DNA of 21,481 nucleotides from Cyanobacteria bacterium UBA7753 (GCA_002481545.1 DLEF01000010.1:1-21481); one strand, 5' to 3'. Positions 7,431 to 14,554 are shown, counted from the first letter of the stretch. Notes: generated by a model from the sequence alone, not told the origin. Numbers and translations: made by a program.

Positions 7431-8619
7431 AAACGTACTCCAATATTTTCTTCGCAATATTATCTTTGGAAGTTTTATCAACATGTTTTATTTCAAGGTC
7501 TTTGTTTAAGATATAGACTTCATTTTCGTCGGAGGAAAATCCGATATCTTTTCTTGAAATATCGTTAGCCACAAGATAATCACAGCCTTTGTTTTTAATC
7601 TTAGTTTTAGCGTTTTCAATTAGGTTTTCGCTCTCCGCGCAAAATCCGACTATTTTAAGGTCTTTAGAATGGTTTTGAGAAACTTCTTTTAAGATATCGG
7701 GATTTTTAACCAATTCTATAGATATTTTGTCCTCGGCTGTTTTCTTAATCTTTTGTTCCGAGTAATCCGCGGCGCGATAATCTGCTACAGCCGCCGTCAT
7801 AATAAGACAATCCGCGGACTTTATCTCTTCTTTTACCTCTTTTTCCATATCTTTTGCCGACTGTGTAACCGTTACTACGTAAGGTCTTTTGACGTTAAAC
7901 GTTGATATAAGGTTTACCTCGGCACCCATTTTGTAGGCGTTATCCGCAAGAGCAAGTCCCATTTTCCCCGAGGAAAAATTAGAAATATAACGTACGGGAT
8001 CAAGTTTTTCAACCGTTCCGCCCGCAGTCACAACAATCTTTTTCCCTTTTAGCGGTAAATCAGCATTTAAAATTTCTACTGTTTTATCGTAAATCTTATC
8101 CAATGCGCAAAGCCTGCCCGCACCTTCCGTTCCGCAAGCAAGATATCCTGTTTCCGGCTCAACTATTTTATAATCATTATCTTTTAATTTTTGGATATTC
8201 TCTTGAACAAATTTATTGTTCCACATATTTGTGTTCATAGCGGGAGCAATAACAATAGGTTTATTGAACGCGCACGCGATTGAGGTCAAAAGGTTATCGC
8301 AAATCCCGTTTGCAATCTTTGATATAGTGTTCGCGGAAGCGGGAGCTATAACCAAAATATCGCCTTCATCGCAGAGACTTATATGTTCGGGTTTATACTC
8401 TTTCATATCAAAATTGTCACAATAAACTTCATTTTGAGACAAGGTCGCAAGAGTCAATTCCGTCACAAAATTGAGTGCATTTTTCGTCACAATGACTTTT
8501 ACGTTAAAGTTGTTGCGTTTATACATACGGATAAGTTCGCATATTTTATACGCCGCAATTCCGCCCGTTATCCCGATTAGTACGGTTTTATTCAAGTTGT
8601 TGTTATTTGTCTGTGTCAT
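7423..8619 (-). CDS. coaBC: Bifunctional phosphopantothenoylcysteine decarboxylase / phosphopantothenate-cysteine ligase
   Basis: CoaBC carries out two successive steps of coenzyme A synthesis: it joins cysteine to 4'-phosphopantothenate and decarboxylates the product. The flavoprotein CoaC domain (about 10-185) has GITGGIAAYK, the catalytic His in EHISL (H79), the PAMNTNMW clamp (126-133) and the active-site Cys in ACGTEGAG (C162). The CoaB domain (about 190-398) starts with TAGGTVEKLDPVRYISNFSSGKMG. The length of 398 residues is normal. The start overlaps the end of gmk by 17 nt, and the stop overlaps the nif3-like start by 8 nt. In many bacteria rpoZ lies between gmk and coaBC; it is absent here. 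Confidence 0.96.
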   Translation of the reverse strand: MTQTNNNNLNKTVLIGITGGIAAYKICELIRMYKRNNFNVKVIVTKNALNFVTELTLATLSQNEVYCDNFDMKEYKPEHISLCDEGDILVIAPASANTISKIANGICDNLLTSIACAFNKPIVIAPAMNTNMWNNKFVQENIQKLKDNDYKIVEPETGYLACGTEGAGRLCALDKIYDKTVEILNADLPLKGKKIVVTAGGTVEKLDPVRYISNFSSGKMGLALADNAYKMGAEVNLISTFNVKRPYVVTVTQSAKDMEKEVKEEIKSADCLIMTAAVADYRAADYSEQKIKKTAEDKISIELVKNPDILKEVSQNHSKDLKIVGFCAESENLIENAKTKIKNKGCDYLVANDISRKDIGFSSDENEVYILNKDLEIKHVDKTSKDNIAKKILEYVFE

Positions 8620-9175
8620 CTTTTCCGATAATCTTTTCTATTTGTTTTACGGCATTTTCGACGGTATCATTGACTACTATATAATCAAACTTTTTGGAGT
8701 TTTCTTTTTCAAAATCCACAAACTCAAGCCGTTTTTTGATAGCCTCTTCAGATTCCGTATGTCTGCCCTTTAGCCTTGATACAAGCTCTTCATAAGACGG
8801 TGGAGCTATAAAAATAAGAACTGCCTCCGGCATTTTGTCTTTTATCTGCATCGCACCTTGAGTATCAATCTCTAAAAGTACGTGGTTACCGTTTTTGAGT
8901 GTTTCCATAACGAAATCTTTTTTGGTTCCGTAACAGTTTCCCGAAAATTCCGCCCATTCAAGGAAATCACCGTTTTCTACATCTTTCATAAACTTATCAC
9001 GGGTTGTGTAGAAATAGTTTTCGCCGTCTTTTTCTCCCGGACGAGGATTTCTTGTCGTACAAGAGACAGACAATTTTATATCATCATGTCTTTTCAAAAG
9101 CGACTTTATGACGGTGCCTTTTCCGACACCCGATGAACCCGATATTATAAATAATTTGTTTTTCTTCTTACGCAT
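8603..9175 (-). CDS. gmk: Guanylate kinase
   Basis: Guanylate kinase converts GMP and ATP to GDP and ADP, feeding GTP and dGTP pools. The P-loop GSSGVGKGT lies at residues 13-21, and the GMP-binding motif SCTTRNPRPGEKDGENYFY at 38-56. The 190-residue length is typical. No Shine-Dalgarno sequence precedes the ATG at 9175; instead a TTGAAA-N17-TAAAAT promoter ends 8 nt upstream, so the mRNA should be nearly leaderless. It is the first gene of the overlapping set gmk-coaBC-nif3-like. Together with dgt downstream, this minus-strand block is rich in nucleotide and cofactor metabolism. Confidence 0.97.
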   Translation of the reverse strand: MRKKKNKLFIISGSSGVGKGTVIKSLLKRHDDIKLSVSCTTRNPRPGEKDGENYFYTTRDKFMKDVENGDFLEWAEFSGNCYGTKKDFVMETLKNGNHVLLEIDTQGAMQIKDKMPEAVLIFIAPPSYEELVSRLKGRHTESEEAIKKRLEFVDFEKENSKKFDYIVVNDTVENAVKQIEKIIGKDDTDK

Positions 9176-9183
9176 TTGTTAGA

Positions 9184-9212
9184 ATTTTATAAAAAAAACA
9201 CTCATCTTTCAA
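9184..9212 (-). promoter_or_regulatory. gmk promoter, close to the start codon
   Basis: On the minus strand TTGAAA (9212-9207), a 17-bp spacer and TAAAAT (9189-9184) precede the gmk ATG (9175) by 8 nt. Transcription would start within 0-2 nt of the ATG. Confidence 0.55.
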
Positions 9213-9301
9213 GAAATATGAAGAAGTATATTAACAATAAATAAAAGCACAAAAAGTGGGGTTTAGGTACTATCGCTCCGAGATTTATAAAAAGCAGGCA
9301 T

Positions 9302-9328
9302 AAAAAAAGCTATGTTTAATACATAGCT
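9302..9328 (-). terminator. Rho-independent terminator on the minus strand upstream of gmk
   Basis: Read on the minus strand, AGCTATGT and ACATAGCT form a perfect 8-bp stem with a 5-nt loop (9328-9308), followed at once by six or more T (9307-9302). No gene is seen for it to end: the next gene to the right, ppiC, runs the other way. It would fit an unannotated small RNA or an attenuator far upstream of gmk. Confidence 0.65.
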
Positions 9329-9539
9329 GTTGATTAGGGATATGTGTATCGTCATTTGTTTTAAGGAGTATACTGTTAATATAGCAGTCGTTTTCGGAAA
9401 TAAAATCATTAGAACGTATGATATTATGTTATGAAAACAATACTCTAAGTGTATTCCATTTTGTAAACCCCGTGATATTGCCAATGTATTTATTTTTATG
9501 AAGAGAAACTAAGCTTATTCCCCTATTTGAAAAAAATGT

Positions 9540-9561
9540 TATAATATTAGCATGTCAGGAG
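9540..9561 (+). promoter_or_regulatory. ppiC -10 box and ribosome-binding site
   Basis: TATAAT (9540-9545) has only a weak -35 partner. AGGAG (9557-9561) lies 7 nt before the ATG at 9569. Confidence 0.5.
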
Positions 9562-9568
9562 AAATAAA

Positions 9569-9931
9569 ATGAAAAACTTTAAGAAAATATTTGTTATATT
9601 AGGATTACTTTTAATATGTTTCGTAGGATTGGCAAAAGCCGATACCCCGATTAGTCAGGTTAGGGCAAGCCATATCCTTGTTGATAATTATTTTCAGGCG
9701 GAACAGATTAGAAACGATATCATCAAAGGAACCGCACCTTTTGAATATTATGCAAAAATGTATTCCAAATGTCCGTCAGGCAAAAACGGCGGAGACCTCG
9801 GATATTTCGGCAGAGGTCAAATGGTTCCGCAGTTTGAGACGGCGGCATTTAATCTGCCTGTAGGCGAAATCTCAAAACCTGTCTGGACACAGTTCGGCTG
9901 GCACATTATAAAGGTCACTGACAGACGATAA
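9569..9931 (+). CDS. Secreted single-domain parvulin peptidyl-prolyl isomerase
   Basis: Parvulins catalyse cis-trans isomerisation at prolyl bonds; exported ones help fold envelope proteins. Residues 1-24 are a signal peptide ending AKA. It is not a lipoprotein, because the Cys at 17 lacks a lipobox. The rotamase domain fills 29-120: ASHILV (catalytic-type H35), SGKNGGDLGYFGRGQMVPQFE (70-90) and GWHIIKVTDRR (H112). At 120 residues it is only signal plus domain, lacking the chaperone arms of PrsA or SurA. AGGAG before the ATG supports the start. An unknown gene follows after 70 bp, then the CxxCxxCC protein gene. Confidence 0.92.
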   Translation: MKNFKKIFVILGLLLICFVGLAKADTPISQVRASHILVDNYFQAEQIRNDIIKGTAPFEYYAKMYSKCPSGKNGGDLGYFGRGQMVPQFETAAFNLPVGEISKPVWTQFGWHIIKVTDRR

Positions 9932-10001
9932 AAATACATCATTTAGTTGATGACACTCTGAAATATATCCGTAATAATAATTGTAGCGGGGAGATGTGAG
10001 T

Positions 10002-10358
10002 ATGTTTAATAATATGAACAACGAAAATATAATCACCAAATCTCAAATGTATGAGCGTATTCAGCCAAATAAAATTTTGGGTGACAGTTTCGCGAAGACT
10101 ATTAATTATTACGGCATACACAATAATTTTTCGCTTGATATCCCCGAAATACTTGAGGAAGAAAGAAAGATTCAGGAAAGAAAAAACGATATTGCAAAGT
10201 TCACCAAGCTTGCAACTTCCGATATAGAAAACACTTCTCATAACGACCGTATGAAAGAGTTATTATCGGATAAATCCTTCCGTGATGAGTATGAAAAACA
10301 AGCCTTGGCGTCTTTAGCCTCCAACTCTCAATTTTTAAATGACCTTGGGCTTTTATAG
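10002..10358 (+). CDS. Small hydrophilic protein of unknown function
   Basis: I do not recognise this 118-residue protein. It begins MFNNMNNENIITK. It is hydrophilic and highly charged, with a probable helix or coiled-coil segment around EEERKIQERKNDIAKF and an Asp/Glu/Lys-rich C-terminal half ending in NDLGLL. There is no signal peptide, no membrane segment and no Cys. The start is put at the ATG at 10002 because GGGGAG lies 8 nt upstream; a GTG at 9996 would have that site only 2 nt away. It lies between the exported parvulin gene and the CxxCxxCC protein gene on the same strand, with a 16-bp gap to the latter, so co-transcription is likely. Confidence 0.75.
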   Translation: MFNNMNNENIITKSQMYERIQPNKILGDSFAKTINYYGIHNNFSLDIPEILEEERKIQERKNDIAKFTKLATSDIENTSHNDRMKELLSDKSFRDEYEKQALASLASNSQFLNDLGLL

Positions 10359-10374
10359 TGATAAAATTATATTA

Positions 10375-10833
10375 ATGTTTGAGAAGTTAAAGAAATTTTA
10401 TTACACAAAAATATTGCGCAGAAAATACTACCGCGTCGGGAAATGTAAAGGCTGCGGCAGATGCTGCCGTCAGATATATGTCCAGCACTCGGGCGGAGTT
10501 ATTCAGACAGAGGAAGAGTTTGAAAAACTCAAACGTCAGCACGTGTTTTATACCTACCTGAAAGTCACGGGTAAAGATGAAATAGGCTTAATCTTTGAGT
10601 GCCAAAACCTTGATCCTGAAACTCACCTATGCAAAATCCATGATAAACGCCCCGGAATTTGCCGACGCTATCCGCAGGAGGAAATATTTGCCATGGGTGG
10701 CGTCCTCGCGGAAAACTGCGGGTATAAACTTGAGCCCATAGAAACATTTGAAGAGATAATGTCTCAAGTCAAAAAAGATGCAATGAAAGTAACTCTCTGG
10801 GACAGACTTTTCGGCAGGCGGGGAAATAATTAA
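10375..10833 (+). CDS. YkgJ-type cysteine cluster protein (putative zinc/iron chelator)
   Basis: The YkgJ/UPF0153 family carries a conserved set of Cys residues thought to bind zinc or an iron-sulfur centre; its biochemical role is not settled. Seen here: CKGCGRCC (C24, C27, C30, C31), then FECQNLDPETHLCKIHDKRPGICRRYP, the typical second half with Cys residues and RPxxCRxYP, and a further Cys in ENCGYKL. The length of 152 residues is usual. The ATG at 10375 (MFEKLKKFYY) is chosen. An in-frame ATG at 10339 would add 12 residues and overlap the previous gene by 20 nt. Neither start has a Shine-Dalgarno sequence. It converges with the XRE regulator gene, 8 bp apart. Confidence 0.87.
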   Translation: MFEKLKKFYYTKILRRKYYRVGKCKGCGRCCRQIYVQHSGGVIQTEEEFEKLKRQHVFYTYLKVTGKDEIGLIFECQNLDPETHLCKIHDKRPGICRRYPQEEIFAMGGVLAENCGYKLEPIETFEEIMSQVKKDAMKVTLWDRLFGRRGNN

Positions 10834-10841
10834 GGTTTAAG

Positions 10842-11060
10842 TTAAAGATTAAAGTCCAAAAATTCGCATAATTTTATATCAAAAGCAGAAGCGATTTTGA
10901 GTAAATTTGTATATTTAATATCCGTTTTACCTGTTTCTATATTGCTTATTCCGTGTACGGAAATATCGGATTTTTCAGCCAATTGCTCCTGGCTCCAATT
11001 TCTTTTTGTTCTCTCAAATTTTATCTTTTGCCCTAGTTTAATTAATTCAATGTTGTCCAT
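10842..11060 (-). CDS. XRE-family helix-turn-helix regulator
   Basis: This is a 72-residue protein made of one Cro/C1-type DNA-binding domain. LGQKIKFERTKRNWSQEQLAEKSDIS holds helices 1-2, VHGISNIETGK the recognition helix, and TNLLKIASAFDIKLCEFLDF the closing helices. There is no second domain, as in small phage-type or toxin-antitoxin regulators. The ATG at 11060 has no Shine-Dalgarno sequence, but an extended -10 (TGA-TAAGAT) ends 6 nt upstream, so the mRNA may be leaderless. It diverges from the frameshifted HAD-like gene, and their promoters abut, so it may control both. The target is not known. Confidence 0.9.
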   Translation of the reverse strand: MDNIELIKLGQKIKFERTKRNWSQEQLAEKSDISVHGISNIETGKTDIKYTNLLKIASAFDIKLCEFLDFNL

Positions 11061-11066
11061 ATATAA

Positions 11067-11075
11067 ATCTTATCA
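11067..11075 (-). promoter_or_regulatory. Extended -10 of the XRE gene
   Basis: TGA followed by TAAGAT on the minus strand ends 6 nt before the ATG at 11060. The -35 is poor. It abuts the -35 of the divergent promoter (11078-11083). Confidence 0.4.
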
Positions 11076-11077
11076 AT

Positions 11078-11106
11078 TTGACTTGATTAAATTAACACAA
11101 TATAAT
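11078..11106 (+). promoter_or_regulatory. Consensus promoter of the HAD-like gene
   Basis: TTGACT (11078-11083), a 17-bp spacer and a perfect TATAAT (11101-11106). The start would be near 11113, giving a 30-nt leader without a visible Shine-Dalgarno sequence before the ATG at 11143. Confidence 0.7.
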
Positions 11107-11142
11107 GAATAAATAATCAATAAACTGAATAGATATGCAAAC

Positions 11143-11483
11143 ATGGGTAATTTAAAAAGAACAATATTAATAGATTTAGATGGGGTACTTAATACATATA
11201 AGGGCAATTTTATTGAAACATTCATCCCCCCGATAAAAAACGGTGCAGATGAATTTTTAAAAGAATTATCCAAAAAAAATATAAAATAAAAATATTTACA
11301 ACCCGAGATAAACTGCTAACATCTAAATGGATATCCCAAAATTGTATAAGTAAATACATTACAGGAATAACCAATATTAAAGAACCCGCATATTTATATA
11401 TTGATGACAGATGTATACAGTTTCGTGGAGATTATGAGCAATTAAGACAACAAATTAATAACTTTGATGTTTGGTATCACTAG
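11143..11483 (+). pseudogene. Small HAD-like hydrolase gene split by a -1 frameshift
   Basis: Frame 1 from the ATG at 11143 reads MGNLKRTILIDLDGVLNTYK and runs to SKKNIK, then a stop at 11287. It has the DxDG nucleophile motif of HAD phosphatases (D11, D13). The -1 frame continues without a break as YKIKIFTTRDKLLTSKW, then ITNIKEPAYLYIDDRCIQF, to a stop at 11481-11483. The two parts join into one normal small HAD-like protein of about 113 residues at a run of eight A (11272-11279). Deletion or insertion at the A-run is the simplest explanation. Transcriptional slippage or -1 ribosomal frameshifting on A_AAA_AAT could instead keep the gene alive. The promoter upstream is consensus and both halves are otherwise intact, so decay is recent or only apparent. 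Confidence 0.8.
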
Positions 11484-11494
11484 ATTTTATTATT

Positions 11495-11520
11495 TGTCAT
11501 GCTGAACTTGTTTCAGCATC
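11495..11520 (+). repeat. Family B palindromic repeat, single copy
   Basis: The same 26-bp type as at 615-640. The hairpin ATGCTGAA-N5-TTCAGCAT lies between the ends of the convergent HAD-like gene (12 bp away) and argS (5 bp away), where it could stabilise or end both mRNAs. It lacks a T-run. Confidence 0.8.
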
Positions 11521-11525
11521 TTTAA

Positions 11526-13247
11526 CTACATCTTTTCAGGAGCACTTACGCCCAAGATATTCAATGCCGTTTCAAGGATTATTTTTACGGAATAAATCAG
11601 GCAGAGTCTTGCTTTCATTATTTCCTTGTCGTCGCAGATTACTCTGTTTGAGTTGTAGAATGAGTGGAACTCGCCTGCCAAATCCTGAACATAACGGCAG
11701 ATTGTGTAGACTGCTCTTGTCTTTGCGGAATATACAATCGTTGACTTAAATTCCTCAAGCTTTAATATTAGTTTCTTAGCCTCCGGTGCGGTCTTAATCA
11801 TACCGCCAAGGTTGAAGTTTTTAAAGGTTTCTTCCAATTCTTCTTTTGTCATCGGAGCAGGCGATTTTTCGCCTGTTTCAGGATTAACTTTTTCGCTCGT
11901 TGCGTGTCTTAAGATAGAGCAAGCTCTGGCATGAGCGTATTGAACGTAGAATACTGGGTTTTCATCCGTAGAACGTTTTGCAAGCTCGATATCAAAATCG
12001 AGGGTGGTGTCTATACTTCTCATAGCCATCCAGAATCTTGTCGCATCGACTCCGACTTCGTCAATCAAATCTTCCAATGTAATCATTTTACGACGTTTTC
12101 CCATTCTGACTTCTTCGCCGTTAATGATTAGGTTTACCAATTGCCCGAGGAGAATTTCCAACTTGTCAGGATTTCCTCCGAGTGCTTGGATAGCAGCTTT
12201 TACACGCGCAATATAACCGTGGTGGTCTGCGCCCCAAATGTTTATCAATCTGTCAAACCCTCTTGCGAGTTTGTCCATATGATATGCGATATCAGAGGTC
12301 AGATAGGTGTTTGCGCCGTCTGCTTTCTTCAATACTCTGTCTTGGTCGTCGCCGTATTTTGTCGTTTTGAACCAAACGGCACCGTCTTTTTCGTATAATT
12401 CGCCTTTGTCTTTCAATTCGTTAAAGTATTTATCGACCTTACCCGTTTTGTACAGGTCTAATTCCGAATAGAATTTGTCAAAATGTACTCTGAATTTGTC
12501 TAAAAGTTCTCTTTGGACGCGTTCCATATACTCTTTTGCGTAATTTGCAAGGGTTTGAACGTCGTCTGTCGGTTTGTTTTCCGCGAGGAATTTTTTAGCG
12601 ACGGGGATTAGGTATTCGCCTGCATAATAGTTTTTTCTTTCCTCTTCATCTTGCGGAAAATCAACGTTCTCGCCCAGTTCCTGTTTAACACGAATTAACA
12701 TTGAACGTCCGAGTTTTTGGATTTGTCCGCCCGCATCGTTTATGTAAAACTCTTGGTATACGTCGTGTCCGTAGTATTTCAAGAGGTTAGCGAGCGAGCT
12801 TCCCATAGCAGCCCATCTGCCGTGCCCGATGTGGAAAGGTCCTGTCGGGTTTGCGGATACATATTCAAGGTTAATGTTTTCCTTTTCTATGTGTTCGGGT
12901 TTTCCGAAGTTTTCTTTTTTATCCAATATTTCGCCTACAACGCTTGCGAGTACTTTATCGGATAATTTGAAGTTTATAAACCCTGTAACAACTGTTACTG
13001 CAAAGTTATCTGAAGACAGATATTTAGAAATAGTGTTTGCAATGACAGGCGGAGCCATTTTTGCATATCTTGCAAGAGATGCTACGTTTACGGCAAAATC
13101 TCCGAAATCGGGATTTTTCGGTTTTTCGGAAACGAGTTTAATGTTTCCCGAGTTTAGGATTTCTTCCGTCAACCCGCCGAGTTCGTTATTTTGTACCGCT
13201 TTTTTGACTGCCTCTAATGTGTCATTCAATACTAAATCTTTAAACAT
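11526..13247 (-). CDS. argS: Arginyl-tRNA synthetase
   Basis: This class I synthetase charges tRNA-Arg. It has the HIGH motif in GPFHIGHG (139-142) preceded by EYVSANPTGP. It carries the ArgRS N-terminal add-on domain (about 1-115, with DFGDFAVNVAS). The KMSKS region reads MGKRRKMITL, a variation common in ArgRS. The C-terminal DALR anticodon-binding domain (about 450-573) ends LNILGVSAPEKM. The length of 573 residues is normal. A GAGG 7 nt before the ATG supports the start. A TATAAT at 13282-13277 gives a short leader. It is not tightly linked to its neighbours; spacers with repeats lie on both sides. Confidence 0.97.
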   Translation of the reverse strand: MFKDLVLNDTLEAVKKAVQNNELGGLTEEILNSGNIKLVSEKPKNPDFGDFAVNVASLARYAKMAPPVIANTISKYLSSDNFAVTVVTGFINFKLSDKVLASVVGEILDKKENFGKPEHIEKENINLEYVSANPTGPFHIGHGRWAAMGSSLANLLKYYGHDVYQEFYINDAGGQIQKLGRSMLIRVKQELGENVDFPQDEEERKNYYAGEYLIPVAKKFLAENKPTDDVQTLANYAKEYMERVQRELLDKFRVHFDKFYSELDLYKTGKVDKYFNELKDKGELYEKDGAVWFKTTKYGDDQDRVLKKADGANTYLTSDIAYHMDKLARGFDRLINIWGADHHGYIARVKAAIQALGGNPDKLEILLGQLVNLIINGEEVRMGKRRKMITLEDLIDEVGVDATRFWMAMRSIDTTLDFDIELAKRSTDENPVFYVQYAHARACSILRHATSEKVNPETGEKSPAPMTKEELEETFKNFNLGGMIKTAPEAKKLILKLEEFKSTIVYSAKTRAVYTICRYVQDLAGEFHSFYNSNRVICDDKEIMKARLCLIYSVKIILETALNILGVSAPEKM

Positions 13248-13276
13248 ATTTCATCCTCTTATCTTCTATGGTTTCA

Positions 13277-13282
13277 ATTATA
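13277..13282 (-). promoter_or_regulatory. Likely argS -10 box
   Basis: A perfect TATAAT on the minus strand 29 nt before the ATG. The best -35 partner is TTGTTC with a 16-bp spacer, which is weak. Confidence 0.4.
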
Positions 13283-13412
13283 ACCCAAACAGATACGGGA
13301 ACAAAATTATAAATTATGGCAGTAAGATACTAAGGTACGAAGAAAGTGCAAAGTGATATGTGCAAAGTTCAAAGTTAACCGCTCCGCGGAGTTGTATGAT
13401 ATTATTTTTTTT

Positions 13413-13568
13413 GAGATTCTTCGCACCTGCCTATATCGCATGTGCTCAGAATGACAGTTGCGCAGGGGTATTCGATGATTCAAATCTCGGAAATCTCACG
13501 TTAATTGTCATCCTGAGCGATGAACTGTGTGTCAATGCTAAACCATACAAATAACAGCGAAGGATCTT
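13413..13568 (+). repeat. Composite palindromic repeat (families C+D), left copy
   Basis: The unit begins GAGATTCTTCGCAC, continues with GTGCTCAGAATGACAG, then about 40 bp, TGTCATCCTGAGCGA, and ends GCGAAGGATCTT. The two halves are imperfect inverted repeats of each other, and each half can fold as a hairpin (for example ATTCT-tc-GCAC with GTGC-tc-AGAAT). An inverted copy lies at 14675-14836 on the other side of kdsB, and a half copy at 18168-18216. With the palindromes at 13594, 13729 and 13767 it accounts for much of the 525-bp spacer 13248-13772. No gene was found there. Confidence 0.8.
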
Positions 13569-13593
13569 AAAATATTAGTTTGCAGCTTGTAGA

Positions 13594-13609
13594 GTAGACT
13601 TCAGTCTAC
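13594..13609. repeat. Short palindrome GTAGACT-tc-AGTCTAC (family E)
   Basis: A perfect 7-bp inverted repeat with a 2-bp centre. Related copies lie at 14620-14631 and 17985-17999, all in spacers. Confidence 0.7.
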
Positions 13610-13728
13610 CGAAGGATTAATAATTGCTCTTCCTCGCCTCATGTTTTCTAATATTTCCAAGTTTTTACGTAAAAACGTAATAAAACAGACACATCCCATT
13701 AAAGGTAGTGAGCTATACTCTCTACGGA

Positions 13729-13764
13729 ATAATTACGAATTACGCATTACGAATTATTAATTAC
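13729..13764 (+). repeat. Direct and inverted ATTACGAATTA repeats
   Basis: Overlapping copies of AATTACGAA and GCATTACGAATTA form a low-complexity, partly palindromic tract just after the kdsB stop. No coding function seen. Confidence 0.5.
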
Positions 13765-13766
13765 AT

Positions 13767-13780
13767 TTACCCCTACCCCT
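13767..13780. repeat. TTACCCCTACCCCT repeat overlapping the kdsB stop
   Basis: The same sequence occurs at 14937-14950, with shorter ATTTACCCCC forms at 14957 and 19378. Read on the minus strand it supplies the kdsB TAG stop at 13775-13773 and a second TAA directly after. Confidence 0.65.
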
Positions 13781-14516
13781 TGGCACCGGCGAGGATTTTT
13801 GATTTAAAATTGTTCAAATCTTCCATTGTATCAATACCGATTGGTTTTGTTTCGGAAAAATCTACTTTGATTTTCATACCGAGTTGTAATACTCTTAATT
13901 GTTCAAGGCTTTCTGTGAGCTCTAATGGCGTTTGGTTGGCGTGAGTCATTTTGAACAAGGCTTCGCGCTTGTAGCCGTAAATACCGATGTGACCGTAGAA
14001 TTTTGAATGTCCTTCGTTTCTTTCATACGGAATTTTTGAACGTGAAAAATAGAGCGCGTAGTTGTTCATATCAAACACGCATTTTACCAAATTCGGATCG
14101 TTTACTTCTTTCAAATCCTTGATTTCTGTTACAAGGGTTGAGACGTCGGCGTTATCGTCAAACTTAACCATACGGATAACTTTGTCGATGTTTGCGGGAT
14201 CAATCATAGGTTCGTCGCCTTGGAGATTGACTATATATCCGATTTCGGGGTGACGTTCCGCAACTTCGGCTATTCTGTCGCTTCCGCTGTGGTGTGCCTC
14301 CGATGTCATTTCAGCCTCTGCGCCGAAAGAGAGCGCAGTTTCATATATTTTTTGGTTGTCGGTTGCGATGATTACTCTATCTGCAAGAGTTGCTTGTACC
14401 GCTTTTTCAAATACCCATTGGATGATTGGTTTTCCGCCTACTTCGATGAGGGGTTTGCCTTTTAGTCTGCTTGACGCGTATCTCGCGGGAATAATAACCG
14501 CTGTCTGTTTATCCAT
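13773..14516 (-). CDS. kdsB: 3-deoxy-manno-octulosonate cytidylyltransferase (CMP-Kdo synthetase)
   Basis: KdsB activates Kdo with CTP to CMP-Kdo, the donor for the inner core of lipopolysaccharide, so an LPS-bearing outer membrane is implied. Seen: IIPARYASSRLKGKPL (8-23, nucleotide-binding signature), RVIIATDN (47-54), HHSGSDRIAE (75-84), VNLQGDEPMI (96-105) and FYGHIGIYGY, all typical. The length of 247 residues is standard. AAGGAG lies 7 nt before the ATG, and TATAAT is at 14560-14555. No other Kdo or LPS gene is nearby. The gene stands alone between two inverted repeat blocks, and its last codons run into a repeated motif. Confidence 0.96.
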   Translation of the reverse strand: MDKQTAVIIPARYASSRLKGKPLIEVGGKPIIQWVFEKAVQATLADRVIIATDNQKIYETALSFGAEAEMTSEAHHSGSDRIAEVAERHPEIGYIVNLQGDEPMIDPANIDKVIRMVKFDDNADVSTLVTEIKDLKEVNDPNLVKCVFDMNNYALYFSRSKIPYERNEGHSKFYGHIGIYGYKREALFKMTHANQTPLELTESLEQLRVLQLGMKIKVDFSETKPIGIDTMEDLNNFKSKILAGAKG

Positions 14517-14554
14517 TTTCCGACTCCTTATAATTCAGTATTCATATACTCCAT

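Larger units (their letters stand above)
9176..9568. other. Gene-free spacer between divergent gmk and ppiC
   Basis: The 393 bp hold the gmk promoter (9184-9212), a minus-strand terminator hairpin (9302-9328), and the ppiC -10 box and Shine-Dalgarno sequence (9540-9561). The remaining stretch of about 200 bp (9329-9530) is AT-rich. A 73-codon minus-strand frame at 9263-9484 runs through the terminator, has no ribosome-binding site and has unlikely composition, so it is not called. A small untranslated transcript ending at 9302 is possible. Confidence 0.5.

Noticed and set aside
7431..7484. N-terminal extension of the nif3-like protein to the ATG at 7484
   Set aside because: It reads inside coaBC and gives 18 residues unlike the family; the TTG at 7430 has a Shine-Dalgarno sequence.
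9263..9484. Minus-strand 73-codon frame upstream of gmk
   Set aside because: It runs through the terminator hairpin at 9302-9328, has no Shine-Dalgarno sequence and has unlikely composition.
11471..11749. Plus-strand 92-codon frame containing CHAELVSAS
   Set aside because: This peptide is the translation of the family B repeat; the rest is antisense to argS.
12829..13356. Plus-strand 175-codon frame
   Set aside because: Antisense to the N-terminal half of argS; no start signals.
13470..13505. tRNA-like GATTCAAATC loop
   Set aside because: No flanking stems, acceptor or anticodon arm; it is the centre of a repeat block.
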